NCBI GenBank assembly: GCA_025558075.1
Contig: JAHLKF010000020.1
Span: 304,073 to 368,072, forward strand
Direction of reading: 5' to 3'
Length of the DNA stretch: 64,000 nucleotides
Source: Gaertneriomyces semiglobifer
Taxonomy: Eukaryota; Chytridiomycota; Chytridiomycetes; Spizellomycetales; Spizellomycetaceae
Part shown: positions 50,001-64,000 of the stretch, piece by piece
Numbering within the stretch: position 1 is the stretch's first letter
Layout of the letters: each line of letters opens with the position of its first letter
Notes under the pieces: model-generated
Told to the model about the DNA's origin: nothing
The model's input: the letters and a program-made list of their open reading frames with translations, nothing else
Databases searched by the model: none
Position numbers and translations under genes: made by a program

Positions 50001-53000
50001 CGCTTCTGACAAGTTGTTGACAGCGTCCGACACTGCTGACAAGCTGATAACAGTGTCTGACAAGGTGCTGAAGGTGTCTGACACTGCTGACAAGCTGCTG
50101 AAGGTGTCGAACACTGACAATAAGCACTGAACAGTTGCTGAAGGTGTCGGGCAGTTTGCAGGAAATGTCGTGCATGCACCGAGGGGGGAGTGTTGTAAGG
50201 GGGTCCCGGTGACATACACGTCATAGGGATACCCTAACCAGGGCGCGCGCTATGACATGGGTTCTTATCCATATCAGCGCATACACGTGCGTCATGTGCC
50301 CATGAGCGCGTGACCCATGTGACTGGGTGCCCTAACACCCGACACGTGACCTTTTCCGTCGGGTGGTTCTCTTATGCCGGGCATTCAACTGTACTCTTAG
50401 AACCCTAGACTTGAATACACATAAGCTTATTAGAAGGACCAGAGCCTCAGCAGGATCCTCTGCAACAAAGATCACCATAAGGTGGCCTGTACGGCGTAGC
50501 CCGGCAACTCGGCACCCTGACGCAGTATCACCCTCGAACAAATTCAACCCAACAGCTCTAAGCCACCGATGCGCTTCTGTTCCTGCCGGACCACAGCAAT
50601 GGAGACCCGATTCGAACTTTTATGAGCTTCCTGAGACTCATTGCTGACTGTGACCTAAGCTCTGATGCTGGACACCCGCATATATCGCGAAGTTTGAAAG
50701 ATCACGCCAGAAGGGTTTCTTTATGACACACCGCCCGCGCTGTATCCCGGCACTTATATGTCCGGTTATTTGTCGCTCATCCAGTAAAGCCAGACTTGTT
50801 CTGATGTTGAAATAAGCCTACTGCGAGTGAAAAGCAACAGAATGCCCTTATGCTTTTCACCTGCAGTATGCTTATGGAAAGAGTACACTAGAAACCAGTC
50901 GTTGTATACCTTACGACTGCGGATCCATTTCAGCGCAGTCGTATACATTTCACATCCATATTCGTTCAATGTTCTTGTGGAGCATATCCGCAGCTATCAT
51001 GGACAAGATGTTTTTTGCAGCACAACGAAGGAGCGTGCGGGATTTGGTGGAGGTCCGTCCGTACGTTAGGGTCAGCAGCTACGGTCAGCATTTTTCGGTT
51101 ACGGTTATGGGGGAAGGATTTGCGGCAAGCCATCTACCATCAGAGTGCGTGTGTGCGATGCAGCGGTGTGGGTTTTGGATGCAATACTCTCTACTCCCTA
51201 ATCGAGCCAACTTATGTACCCACTCACAAAGCCCCAAATTTCTGTCGCGGCGAAAAACCCGCACCAGTGTACTCTTCCCCAGGCTTATTTTCAACATCAA
51301 AAAATGGTGCTTGAGAAATCAAAAGTGATTAATGTCGAGTGTTCCGTGTGGCGATGGTCGAGCGACGTCAGGAATTAAAGAACTCGCGAATCGTTGTTCT
51401 TTGACCCATGGGAGCTCCGAGGGGTTGACCGGAGTTTGCACCCGAACGCGTTTGGTCAGGATCGTTGATATGAATACGAGCATGTCTGCATTCAAAGCTT
51501 CGTCATGGGCCTCGGAGCCTTCCTTCTCCTGAAATGGTGCGGGCTTTTTGCCGCACCGGGACAGCTGCGATGCTTCGTGAGGAGGAGGACCTAGCCCCTA
51601 CCAGTGCAATTACATTCATCTGGACCGAATCAAGCTGCCAAAAAGTATCCTCATGAACATGAAGCAGTTCTTGTTTTTCGCGCTTTGGACTTTGACGGCA
51701 TCATTTGTCCATGCACTACCTGATGTGCACTTGCTGGGAGGGCCTGGTATGGCCCTGCGTCTCAGCCCGGAGGCCATATACCCTCACGAAAAGTCTTACC
51801 GGAATCTCATGGAACGGGGAACTTATACCGAGGCAGAAGGAGCTGAGGTTCAGCAAAGGGTGCGATCATGCCTTGCTTTCGGTTCGACGCTTGTACTCTA
51901 TAAGGCTGATGCGTGCGTTGCTGGTAATGTAGATTCAGTACGAGTCGCATGAGAAACTTTGGAATTCTCTTACAGGTGAGTTGAAGCCTGTCCCTCTGGA
52001 TCACTCCTGTAACTAACCTCGACGCAACCACTTTGCATAGATTATACCATTGAACTTTGGGTAAAACCCGGGACCAACGAAGGTCGTACTTGCTGCTGGC
52101 CTCTTTTGGAAACGTACGATTCCAATGACTGTAAGTGGCCTTTCCTTCTCGAGAAGTGAAACTCGCCTCGCGGCGCAACCTTTGTTTACGATTATATGAT
52201 CAGCGAGCAAGGGTGGAATCGTTCTCAAAATTGTCGACGAGGGAGCGGTCGTGTTTTCCGTGCGACAAGGTCTGAGCTCATCAAATCCATGCTTTCAAGA
52301 AGAGCGGTCGAACATAAACCTGTTTTCGGCCTTTCCTCCCGGGAAATGGAGGTATGAGCGCTACCTCTCTTCATTTATCTGATGTGATCATACAAGCTCA
52401 ACGAGGCGTACAAGTCACATTGCAGCGGTCTTCGATGCCACTAACGGTAAAAAGACCATTTACGGAAATGGCGTTGTGATCAATGAATGGGCCTGTACGG
52501 CAGGTGAACAGAATGATTTCAGTGGTGGATCCTATACAATTGGTATGGTCAATCGGACATGTTCAGGTTGTTTGAAAAGGCTGACGTACCTCGACACAGG
52601 CTGGACCAAGTTGTCCACACCACCTGGGCCGTATCACGGCGATATGGATGAAATCCGCATGTGGGCTGTTGCGCGCACTCAGGTATTGCTGCCTGTCAAC
52701 GATGTGGTTGTTTGACACCAACTCATGAACTTTGATTCAGGCGCAAATTCAGGAGAGAATGAATCAGGTCATCAGCGACATAGGGGAATTAAATCAGATG
52801 GTGTTCTATTACAACATGGATGATTATGACTTGACGAAGCCATTTGCACTCAAGGTAGTCAAAGACATGGTTTTCTCGATGGTGCTGAAGAGGTGTGTTC
52901 AATCTTTGCACGTGCTAGGATGTGTCTCCAAATGAAAGGGATGTTAAAATGGTGGGTTGAATCTGCACGTCTGCAAAAAGCCGAGGCATTAATCGACCTT

Positions 53001-56000
53001 ATTTTCGCCGTCCTCCCAAGGCAAAAACGTATCGGCAAGCCCCAAAGTACGTTCCATCAACGGCGCCTGTAGCCGGAGCGCGTAATATTGAAGCTAGAGT
53101 AATCAGAGGGGTGCAAGGGAGCGGATCAGGTATTGTCAAGGATCCCTCTAATGTCAATCACCTCTGATACCTGATTCCGCCTCTAGTTGAGCTCAATTTG
53201 GCAAATCCAGACATTGCCACCGGCCTTTCGATCAATATTGTCTCGTTTCCAACTTGTTCTTCGCCTGGGGTGGTTCTCTCCAGCAATGGGGTCGCCGTCA
53301 CTTCAGCCGCCAGGTCCTTTCCGGCCTCAAACGCACTTGTTATAAAAGCTCCTTCTGGGAACATAAACACACCTCGTGAGGAAGAATGTGCCGTTGAATA
53401 CGAGGTTACCGATGGAACGACTACCTCTCCTTCTTTTTTTGTACACTTGATTGTGGTGTCGAACCGGGCACCGGTTGCTGGGGCGTCGGGTGGGGCCTTA
53501 TACTGTGATGGTACGTGAGAATGTTCCTCCGAGCACACATAGCACTCGTTCACCTACAAGTCAATGTTGCATAGGCGACGATTTTGCTTACAGCAAAGAT
53601 TTCACATTCGACCGACCCAAGTACGGCGAATATGTAAGTTTTTGTTCTTGGATATCATTTAAGTACCATCTAAGTGATTCATATTCTATGGCGCACTTAG
53701 ACCATTGAACTTTGGACGTATAATTATAATATTGAATTTGGAGGAGTAGCAACTGTGTATTCTGTGGGGTATGGACATGGCCTCCGGGTTTCCCGCACTT
53801 TCCGACATATTAATTGTTGTGCCTCCTTCCAGAAACAATGAAATCGGCGTTGACAGCACTGACAACTGGTGCCTGACAACTGCTACCAATTGGACTCATA
53901 CCGATCATTGCATCGGACGTTTCAAATTTGACCAATATACTGCCTCCGGTAGAGCGGAAGTATATAATTCGTAGGTAGAATTGCCCCGTTAGGGAGTGTT
54001 TTGCTCGTTTTCAATGGTGAGTCCACCAGATGGGATCCTGCAGTTGATGCCGGCTTTCTTTCATTGGACATCAGCCAGTATGGAGAGTCATGGTAGGTCA
54101 TCACAAAAGGTACACTCTGTATCGCCGTGTAGTACTGACAAGATATCCAGGAAACATGTCGCGATTGTCTCGACGGCCAACACTCTATCCATGTACTTGA
54201 AGTAAGTTCCGAGGTGCCACTTGCGCTGAAAGCATTAGCGCTGAATGCAAGTACAATAGCGGAGAGTTACTAGGCTCAACGCAGAACGAGCCGTTTTATG
54301 GATCGTTGGATGGCCTCTACCTCTGTCATTGGTGAGCGTGTATGCATTTATACATTATATGCGATTGCTTATTGTTTGGCACAGGCCAATATGGGGACCC
54401 GTTCATTGGTACAAGGGTTTTATTGATGAGTTTCGAGTGTTTAACTATGCGCGATCGAGGGAAGAGATACAATCAACCTTGTTTACCACACTTTCCGGCA
54501 ATGAGCCGGGACTCATTGGCTACTGGAATTTTGACGAGTACGCTGATCAAGTTGCCTTCAATGCGACTTACAATCAGGCGGCGGTGATTCCAGATCAAAG
54601 CAATAACCATTTTGATCTGGTACCCGGAGGATGTACACCAAATACTCCAAAGTACTGTCCACTTGGTGAAGGCAAATGTTTGGCGGAGTCTTTCCCTCAG
54701 AGACCATGTTACGATTTAGACGGCACAACCCAGCTTGCAGCGCGACGCCCATCCATGTACCCCTCCAATGCACCTATCGGTGGCTATCATGCTCCCATAG
54801 TAGCCGAACCAGGAGAACCGGCTAGCATCGTTGTCAATGCTGTTGATCCTGATGGAGATGTAGTGCTCATTCAAATTACTTCGGTGCCGGATCGTGGTGG
54901 TCTGTTTTTAAACGGAGTGGAAGGCACTCGTATTGAAGTAGGCGACACTTTCCCGGCTGGTACAACTATTACTTTCTTCAATCCGAATGATATGATGGGT
55001 GGATCGCCGGCAACCCAATTCACCTATGCGGTGACGGATGGTATTGAGGCGCAAGCTGTAGCGAGTGGTGCCTTGCAGATTCATGTGAAATGTCCGCCAT
55101 CGACTTACTTGGATAGAGTTAGCAACACATGTGTCACTTGCGGACATGGACGATTTAGCACCAAGGCCAATTTTGACAACAAATGCGAGAGCTACACCAA
55201 CATTTTGTGGTCATCGCCTGTTGGAGCTGTCATCGCTGCCTTTACCACCATCGGGCTAGTGCTTGCTGTGGCGATGGCGGTCATCGTTGTTCGGTATCGC
55301 AACACCAAAATCATCAAATCGTCAAGTCCCGTTTTCTGCATTTTGATCATTGCCGGATGCGCACTTGGCATGTTGGATGCTTTCATGCACCTGGATATTC
55401 CCAATGCCACAATCTGCATTTTGCAACCGACGTTTGTTGCGGTCGCCTTTACCCTGTCGATGGGAAATTTAGTGGTGAAAACGGCCCGGGTTCACCTTGT
55501 GTTCAATCACCCCCTGCTTGCCCGACGCCTCCAATGGCTGTTACATGACTCCTTCCTGGTGGGAGTTTCAGCTGTCGCTGTTGCAGTGGATTTGGTGGGC
55601 GTTGCTGTTACCCGATCACACCAATCCTTATACGATACTGATCAAGTTTTTAAGTGTAGATAGTACTGGTTGCCTGGTTTCTCAAGGATCGGCCTCGTCC
55701 TTTGTTATTGGAAGATATCAACGGACGCACGTACTGGGGATGTGATTCGCTAGACATGATGACCAGTAAAGTTGCATCGGGAATTCTGGTTTCGTACAAC
55801 GGTTTATGGCTACTGGCGGGCATTTATGCCGCGTATCAAGTGCGAAATGTTAAGTCGGCTTACAACGAATCGCAGGTATGCGTTGCATACATGCTTACTT
55901 TGCAGATCTGCTGTCCATCCATTCATGCATGTTCTGTTGATACAGCACATCATCCCTTGCATTTATATTATCCTTTTGGGATCGGCCATTCTGCTCGCTG

Positions 56001-59000
56001 TTAACTACGCTGGTTCCCTCTTTACCTATCAAGTCCGAGTTTTGTTTGTGTCTTTCTTGTTGTGTGTCTGTGGAACCTTGGTCATTGGACAGCTATTTAT
56101 TCCAAAAGTGATAGCCTTGAGGAACCGTGGGACCGAAGGCGAAAAACCGGACAAACTGCACTCTTTGACAACATCTGGCAACTCACCACCTGCCGGTCGC
56201 AACGCTGTGCGTCACACGACTTCTGAAGGCCTCACGGCAGAGGCCGACTTTGTGGGATCCGACTTTCAGGAACAGGAAATGCAGTCGTTTCAAAATGGTT
56301 ACCAAGGTTTGCCGCTCGTTCACGCGCAAGTTGGCGGGGGCTTGTTGAACAGGTACACGGCCCACTCGCTCTACCTACTTGGAGGATTGAAAGTAATCAT
56401 TTTGCAGAAGGTTGGTCGCGACCGTTCCGTTAGTTCACACGGCTTGATAGAGCGCTAACCTAAATGGTTCAGTATCGTCAGAACTCTTCTTTATCTTATT
56501 CCTATTTTCCTGGATCGGTGCAAGCCGTTGAAGAGACTATGATTTGCTTGAGGACTACAGATCTTCAGAATATCCGGCTAAAATTCAATACGCGGGAAAC
56601 CCGCGATGCTTGGCAAAGCGCGTTACAAAGCGGTAGGCCGCTCCCTTCTCCAGTTGGCGTACCCTTTGGCGGTAGAGCAGAAAGGAGAGGGACAAAGTCG
56701 GCTCACTAGTGTCTGTAGAATCATCTTGTGGCATGTTATGCAAAAAGAACAAGAGGGAAAAGCAATGTCCAGCAATATTCTACATTTTCCCTGTACCTGT
56801 CCGCAGCTGCAAACATGTTCATGCTGGTTTTTCTGGCGACACAAACGCCTCAAGAATTTGGGGATGATTGGTAGAGCATTCCTTCGTTTTTACAGAGCCT
56901 CCTGTTTGGTGCTGCCTCCATTACTGGATCGGAAGAAACGCAAAAAGCTGTGTAAACCTGCCACTGTTGTGCACTTCGTTTGCCTTAGCACCGTGGGTGT
57001 ACATTGGGCGACTGTGCTGCCGAGAGAGCAAAGAACACCACAAACCACACACTTATAAGCTGTCGATAACGGTTGTATTCTACCAAGATTCTGTCTACAA
57101 AAGCCGACTGCTCAATAACCTAATATGGGTTTGGATCATCTGCCTTCAATCCCGCGAGCGTGTGGTTGACATCTCTGTGCTCTGCTTCATCCGCCCTCAC
57201 AGCTTTGATGACATCAATCATCGTGGCGTCCTCTCCAAGTTTCCAGTATTCCTTGGCGATGTCCGGGGCAGCCATTGTCTTCCAATGATGGACACTACTC
57301 TGGGGGTTCTCCATGTGTTTCAAGCAAGATGTGTATGTGTGAACCGCCTCTTCTTCCAAGTAGCCAACGAAACGGTGGCAGGTCCGTGGGGACAGTATGT
57401 ACGAAGCGAAGAAGAGGTTGAAGAACACGCCTTGTGTCAGCAGTACCATTCCGCGAAAAACAATCGAAGGTTGCTTCAATTTCATAAAAGTCAGAAGATG
57501 CATGCGCTCGTTTTCAGCTTCTTCAAGAAGGGTATGGACCCAACCGTTGTCGCGCCGAAGCAGCCGAAGGGAACGAAGATGACGTTGCATGGCCGCGACC
57601 ATTCCTGGCACTCCAGCTACTGACTCTAAAAATACTACAATGCCCAGTCAAAGCAGTCAAAGCATGCGGAGTAACAAAAAGCAATGCACCCGAGGTACAA
57701 GGAAAAATGATGAAATGAATTTAGATGTTGTCTTGCAACGCAACTAGTTTCGAAAGTAACATAACTTACCCATACGGTTGAGCCACTGCTTCTCGGTCAT
57801 GGTTCCCACATCGCTGTACTTGGTAGCGAAATCGAATGCTTTGCGCATGACTTGCACAAGGTTGAAAGCAACCCGATCCCTAAACCCCTGGAGTTCTCGG
57901 TGTGTCTCTTCAACTACCAACTCGTCGGGAAGGTAAACTGGGTGACGAAGTACGTAATCTATTCGTTTCTTCGTTTCCTTATCGCCGACTTTCTGCTCGA
58001 GCTCCCGCCAAGGAGAGTTTGGGTCGCCGGACAGCTTGGGGTGAGTACCGACATGACTGCTGTGTCCAACACCGGATTCAGCTATGTGGGGATGTGGGGC
58101 CACAGCTTCCGCCTTGTCAGCCGGCTTGGAGTGGATCCATGCGGCCCGCGACGTATGCATGAGACGGTAGATCTGAGAACTGGCGGTCGGAAGTCCCGCA
58201 CGGGCAGTCCCCATCATAGCAGCGGCACGGACGGACGGTCTCATAATCTGGAACATGGTGAGATAGCAAAACAGCTCAACAAGGCGCAAGTACTAACGGA
58301 AGAAGATCGTTCTAATCAGCCTTCGCTCTAGCGCAAGCGGTACTTCTTATATCCATCGCGCTGAGAACGCCCCTTGCTGATTACATAATCGCCGACCAGA
58401 AAATCGCTGATGGCTCATGCGCGCGCGTCCTTCGCTTGTCAAAACGTGTCACCGGCGGGAAGACGTAAGTACCGCGTAATAAGTGTCGAAGTTTGGAATG
58501 TTCCTAAGAACATGGTGTGGCCCGCGTTGGGTTCCATGATCCACGTTTATTATACTTTGTGCCAAAGTTGGAAATGCTATTCGTGGGGTGATTACGGCGC
58601 AAAGCGTGGTAGACTTCCACGATTATGTCACTTTCATCCATTTCAGACAAAATGATGGATTACTCTGTATTGGCCGTGCAAACCAAATCCTTCAGTTATC
58701 TATTGATACACTTGGAGAACTCGCTTTATTACGAATGAAGTTTACAACCAGCGCAGTTGATTTGAGGCTGTCGGGAGTCGTAGATATCTTTACGTTCATC
58801 GTCTCCAACCACTTTCAAAAAACCAACGCATCCTTTGTCGAGGCGGAAGATGGCGTGGTCAACAAGAGCATAATTACCTGCAGTTTTGCCAAAGCACAGT
58901 CAGTGGACGGTTCACTGCAAGCGCTAAAACAGCAAGCAAAAGTTTGAACAATGTTCATTACCTGGAACAGGCACATCTAACTCAATTATGCTGGCGGCAC

Positions 59001-62000
59001 CGGGTCCGACGGTGGTGGTGTGGATCCCTCTTCCGGGGACTGCGCACCCCCTGCCCGATCGATGGCCATGTGGATGCCTGTCAGGTCCAGCGTTCCCGAA
59101 ATACACGCGGACGCGATCTCCAGCGTTTGCTTTGAGTGGGTTTTCTGTCAAGGCACCAACGCGTCCATTGAACACGACAAACTTGGGCTTCTCGTCCAAA
59201 CCGGCCGCATAGTCAAATTCGAGCATGCGAGGGTTATCATCAGACGGAGTCGCGTAAAGCTCCGATTGCATGACGTAGAACTCCTTGTCGGCCGGTGCCA
59301 TGCCTTCTTCTGGTTCGACAAGGATGCACCCGTACATTCCGTTCGCGATGTGGACGGGAACCGGCTCCGCGGCGCAGTGATAGACCCAGAGTCCAGGGTA
59401 GAGGAGCTTAAATGCAGCCGTCTGGAGATCAGGGTTGACAAAAATAGCGAACCTTAGCAGCGCACATATGGAGAGTATGGGAACTCGAAAACAGATAGGC
59501 TTACCCTAGTTTGTCCCTCTTCGGCGTACGTGGCAGGAGCACCACCCCCAGGGCTGCATCCATTGCATTAGACGCCGTTGACTCAAAGTGCACACCACCA
59601 ATCACGTCACTTACCCTGTGACTGCATGGAAGTCAATGTTGTGACCAAGCCCATTCGAGTCAAGGTTGGTGAATGTAACCTCTAAAACATCTCCAACTCT
59701 TGCTCTGATGAACGGACCAGGAACTATATCGTTAAACGTCCAATACTCGTATTTCGTGTCTAGTGAGCTGTTCATGACTTTGACGGTGGACGTCATATCC
59801 ACTTGAAGTCGTACTGGGTGTTTGCGAGTAATAGGAGGAGGCACCTCTGGTGCTTTCGTGAGGACTGCCTTCTCGACGGGATAAGACGTCTGGTCAAAGC
59901 GGTCATGGGAATCGACGGCTTCGCTGAGATCTGTGAAATAGCGACGAGCCGACTGCGGGTGGGGGGTGACAACGGTGCCAAGCTATGCAAAGTTCATGGT
60001 TCAGGTTGATTGTACCAAATATTAACCAAGAGAGTACCAACCACACGCTGATCTGTCTCCTTTATAGGTTGATCGGGTCTTTTCTTATTAGCCCATGGAA
60101 CCTGTACTTGCCCTGTCTTCAGGAAGGCCTTGGTTGCTGTTATCGGCAAAGATGACCTGGGTCAAAGCCGCCCCAGCGACAGTCGCACCGATCAGAAACG
60201 CCCAACGCTTGCGTGGTTGGCGATCATTCGACTTGAATGTGGGCGATGTTGTGGAGTACCATGAACTAAGAAGGCAAACACACCCACATAAGCTGGAGTG
60301 AAGCACAGCAGCAAAATTCGTGCATACTTACGCCTTCGACGTGGTGGCGGACGGCGTAATCCATGTTTTGGCGGCATGGATGCGGATACCTGTAAAACCA
60401 CTCCCTAAGAAGGTATTTGAAGCCCTGGGATGGATGCTCCGCAAACTAATAACTGAGTACGACATCTTGCGTTGACCACGGTCTTTTCCAAATTGAATTT
60501 GTAAAATGAAGAACTTCTGAGACTTCCATTGGCCTTTAATAGGGAGGACGCTGAGAACGTACTGCCCAATTAACGGGGTTGAACGTCCATTGTTCATGGC
60601 CAATACACTTACTCATCTTGCAAAGGACGCGCCCGAAAGCTCTGAACACGACGCGTGCGTGTGCATACACGCCGGCGGGCTTTTTGACGGGCATTCAATG
60701 CAATGTTCTGCAAAGAAGGAAGGTATGACTGACTACACGTTGATGCGCTCGTTGTGGAGTGTGTGGGGTTAGAAGCTGCGACGCCGCCGGTGGCGACTGT
60801 GAACCTTCAGGGGTCTCCCTTCTGGAAAAGGCTGTCATATAAAAAGAACTGGCCCAGCGTAAACGGGACGCTATGGGAGATCCTCAACGTCACTGACCGT
60901 TACAAAAAGGAATGCTAAGTTCGTAGAGTTCGTCGTGGTGCATCATTGTTTTGAGGTAGCTCTAACTGGCCTGTATATAAGCAACCACTGTACGTTTGAC
61001 CGCATCTACTCTCACAAAACGTTTCCGTCACACAGCTACCAAAGGAACGAACATGCCGACCAAAGATTCAGGTACGCTTGCGCAAAGTATTAAGGTCATT
61101 AATTAGTGACGAATCGTGCTCATGATCATCTTGCTTGTTGGCAGTCCCGCTTTTCCCATTCAGTCGCCCATCCGCTCATCAACCTCCGACTGAATTTGCG
61201 AAGCTGCGTGCAACTGAGCCTGTGTCCAAAGTAAAGCTGTGGGATAATGCTGAGCCTTGGATGATCACTAAGCACAAGGATATCTGTCAAGTGCTTGCCG
61301 ATGACCGCTTCACCAAAGTGCGCACCCACCCGAACTTTCCAGAGCTTAACCCTCGCGGCAAAATGGCAGCTGCCGCAGCCAAACCCACCTTTGTTGACAT
61401 GGATCCTCCTGAGCATACAAAGCAAAGGTTCGAATTCTAATTTTTTTCTTCTTAGGGTTCTTTTTGACATCGAAGGTTGCAGGTCGATGGTCATGGATTT
61501 CTTCACTAAAGACTATGTTGAAAAGAACCGTCCAATGATTGAAAGCGTCGTCGACTCTTGCATTCAACGACTTAAACGCTGTCAGCAGCCGGCTGACTTA
61601 CACTCGGAGTTTGCGATCCACATTCCTTATCTTGTCATTGCAAAAGTTCTAGGTATTCCTGAAGAGGATACTGCCAGATTCATCCAATGGACGGCGGTGC
61701 GTTCCAGTGGAAGTTCCACGGCTAGAGAGGCTTCTCAGGCAAGCCAAGACTTGATGGATTACATGCGACGTCTTGTGGAGAAAAAAATCACCAATCCTGG
61801 CGATAACGATGTCATCAGCAAGTTGGTTGTCGACCAACTGCGCCCGGGGCACATTGACATTGAGGACGTGGTTCAGATCAGCTTTCTGCTCTTAGTTGCT
61901 GGCAATGCGACCGTGGCGAATGAAATCTCGTTGGTGAGTTCACTCCCTAGGCCAACCGGCCGCGCTTGCCGTTCGCTCCTTCTGACTTTCGCGGTTCTGC

Positions 62001-64000
62001 AGGGTCTGGTTGCTTTGAAAGAACACCCGGAGATGTTGAACGACATCAAAAGTAACCCGGCTCTCATCCCAGACTTTGTGGAAGAAATTCTACGTTACTT
62101 CACGTCCTCCGCGATGGCATGCCGCCGCGTCGCCAAGGTGGATGTTCAGGTTGGCGATAAGGTGGGATCCTTCGCATGCTTTATACGTGAATTGCACTGT
62201 CTAAAGTTCGTCTTTCACTTACTCACTATTCGGATCAACCCCCGAACACTTATAGACAATCCGCGCCGACGAAGGACTTATCGCATCTAACCAATCCGGT
62301 AACCGGGACGAATCCGTGTTCGAGAATCCGGATGAGTTCCGCATTCGCAAACCTAATCCTCATCTTGGTTTTGGTTACGGAATTCACTATTGTCCAGGTG
62401 AATGGTGGGCGCGATCGGAGATGCAAATTGCGTTCGGTAAGTCGCCCATTGACCTTTAATCTGGGCACATAGACTCATCCATGACTTTGCCTGCCGAATG
62501 TAGAACGCCTGTTTAAAGAACTCCCTAATCTTCGAATTTCCGGTGATATCAAGTACAGTGACCCTGACAAGGATGTGGGAATCGTAGCGTTGCCCGTCTC
62601 TTGGTGATCAGCGAGTTGCTGGTATATCATTTACGTTAGGAGTTAGTTCGTTTGCATGCTAATTTGATGCGACTTCTTCTGCACGCGAAAATGTCCCTAA
62701 GTCAACAGTACATCACTGTTTCGCCTCTGCGTTTACATCGGCTCAGAGACAATTTGAGCGTAGGTAGACTTGTGAGCCCATTCCACCTGCGCACTCTGCA
62801 GTAGTCCAGATGAAAAGCTGCTGGACCCGCTGTAAAAAGAAGAATTAAGTTTGTCCCAGTTTGCCAGGTTACTTCCGGATCAGTCATCTTCCCCACGACA
62901 TACGAAGAAATTTCTAACACAAGGTCAGAACATCACATATCTCGGTCAACCAGCATTGCATTGCATTATTCATATCAACTCAGCACAGTAACTTCTGAGG
63001 TGCTGAACCATACAGTAAGCAACTCATTGTTTCTGAAATCTCTCCTCCCAGGACAGATCTCAGAAACAATCAAGAACATATCAGGATATGAGCGCACAAT
63101 CTAAGATGCACGGACACCTTTTCCAATAATCGCTGGGAATCCAGTGAGCCGCCGGCGATCTCCGTGATCCACGAGGCGGCACGGCGTGAGCGACATGGAA
63201 GCCTTGCAACATTGATAAGACAGCGTTCCTCAATGCAATGCCGTAAACAGGTCCTAACAGGAAAACTAGGCAACGTATTACCTGTTGGCAATCCAAAAAG
63301 GCTAGATGTCTGCTATCGACTTGTTGCCTTCATCAAAGCACGCGAATGTGGCCCACCAAGTCCAAACATTTAGCTCATAAGCCATTCTAATGATTCGCTA
63401 TGTCCAAACTTCAAGACTTCCACCGGCAAGAACGAAAGGACTTCTTTCTTTGTTAAACGAAGTATGTCGGGATGCTGAGAGTCCAAAAATTCCGCCGCAC
63501 TCCTTGTAAGCGGCCTTGTCGAAACAAGGATTTTGTGGAATTGAAAACTGTAGCCAGCATAGCAGCTATTAATGAGCTTTTCCAGTCGTTTTGCTCCATT
63601 ATCGAAGCGCTCTACAAGATACTGGACGGTGTTTTTGGGATAGATGTCGGAGGTGAAAGTCGTTTTCTGCTTCTTGGCGGGTAGGGGACCTTCTTTGCCC
63701 TTGGCTAACGTCAAGCTCGATTTTCCAAGCTTAATCTGACAACAGCAGACATGGGTTAGGGTTAGGGTTAGGGTTAGGGTTAGGGTTAGGGTTAGGTTAG
63801 GGTTAGGTTAGGGTTAGGTTAGGGTTAGGGTTAGGGTTAGGGTTAGGGTTAGGGTTAGGGTTAGGGTTAGGGTTAGGGTTAGGGTTAGGGTTAGGGTTAG
63901 GGTTAGGGTTAGGGTTAGGGTTAGGGTTAGGGTTAGGGTTAGGGTTAGGGTTAGGGTTAGGGTTAGGGTTAGGGTTAGGGTTAGGGTTAGGGTTAGGGTT

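Overview
The window looks like the right-hand end of a chromosome from an early-diverging, zoosporic (chytrid-like) fungus. It ends in about 250 bp of TTAGGG telomere repeat. The host genes carry many short (46-70 bp) GT-AG introns. The gene set is fungal: a Mit1/CHD-type chromatin remodeller, hybrid histidine kinase, mitochondrial alternative oxidase, copper nitrite reductase with P450nor, and several 7TM receptors including a LamG/class-C type. Assignment to chytrids is inference; I cannot run a phylogeny.

Layout. 1-25.4 kb is ordinary host sequence: CHD/Mit1-like remodeller (runs off the left edge), SH3-RhoGEF-PH-PX protein, SFK1/DRAM-family membrane protein, a remarkable PAZ - zinc-knuckle - FKBP - TPR fusion, two 7TM proteins, a hybrid histidine kinase with a one-base frameshift, a small secreted Cys-rich protein, a helical-repeat protein, and tRNA-His and tRNA-Val. 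tRNA-His is the first unit of a 47-bp minisatellite built on its own 5' end.

25.9-50.5 kb is a mobile-element island. It starts at a tRNA-Pro that has likewise seeded a minisatellite. Two nearly identical Ty1/copia elements (26694-32073 and 45132-50467), each with an intact 1.5-kb-codon polyprotein containing an unexpected chromodomain, bracket about 12.6 kb that looks like the remains of two different small DNA viruses of the Polinton/Polinton-like type. Module A (about 32.4-40.1 kb) has a spike-like ORF, a basic protein, a major capsid candidate, a penton candidate, an HNH endonuclease, an acidic protein and the first part of a packaging ATPase. Module B (about 40.1-44.7 kb) has the truncated and frameshifted major capsid candidate, a charged coiled-coil protein, a penton candidate, a complete packaging ATPase, a small amphipathic protein and one further ORF. 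The two are fused inside ATPase A / capsid B at about 40.11 kb. Module B stops in a second copy of the tRNA-Pro minisatellite, directly against the second copia element. No polymerase or integrase of viral type is visible.

50.5-64 kb is subtelomeric host sequence: a large LamG - class C 7TM - PH-like receptor, then alternative oxidase, copper nitrite reductase (NirK) and, divergently, P450nor (CYP55). NirK makes NO from nitrite, P450nor reduces NO to N2O, and AOX is a respiratory bypass that tolerates NO, so the three form a sensible fungal denitrification neighbourhood. A last gene fragment is cut by the telomere.

Intron positions and domain calls come from reading frames and motifs by eye; family names without a decisive motif are marked as inference.
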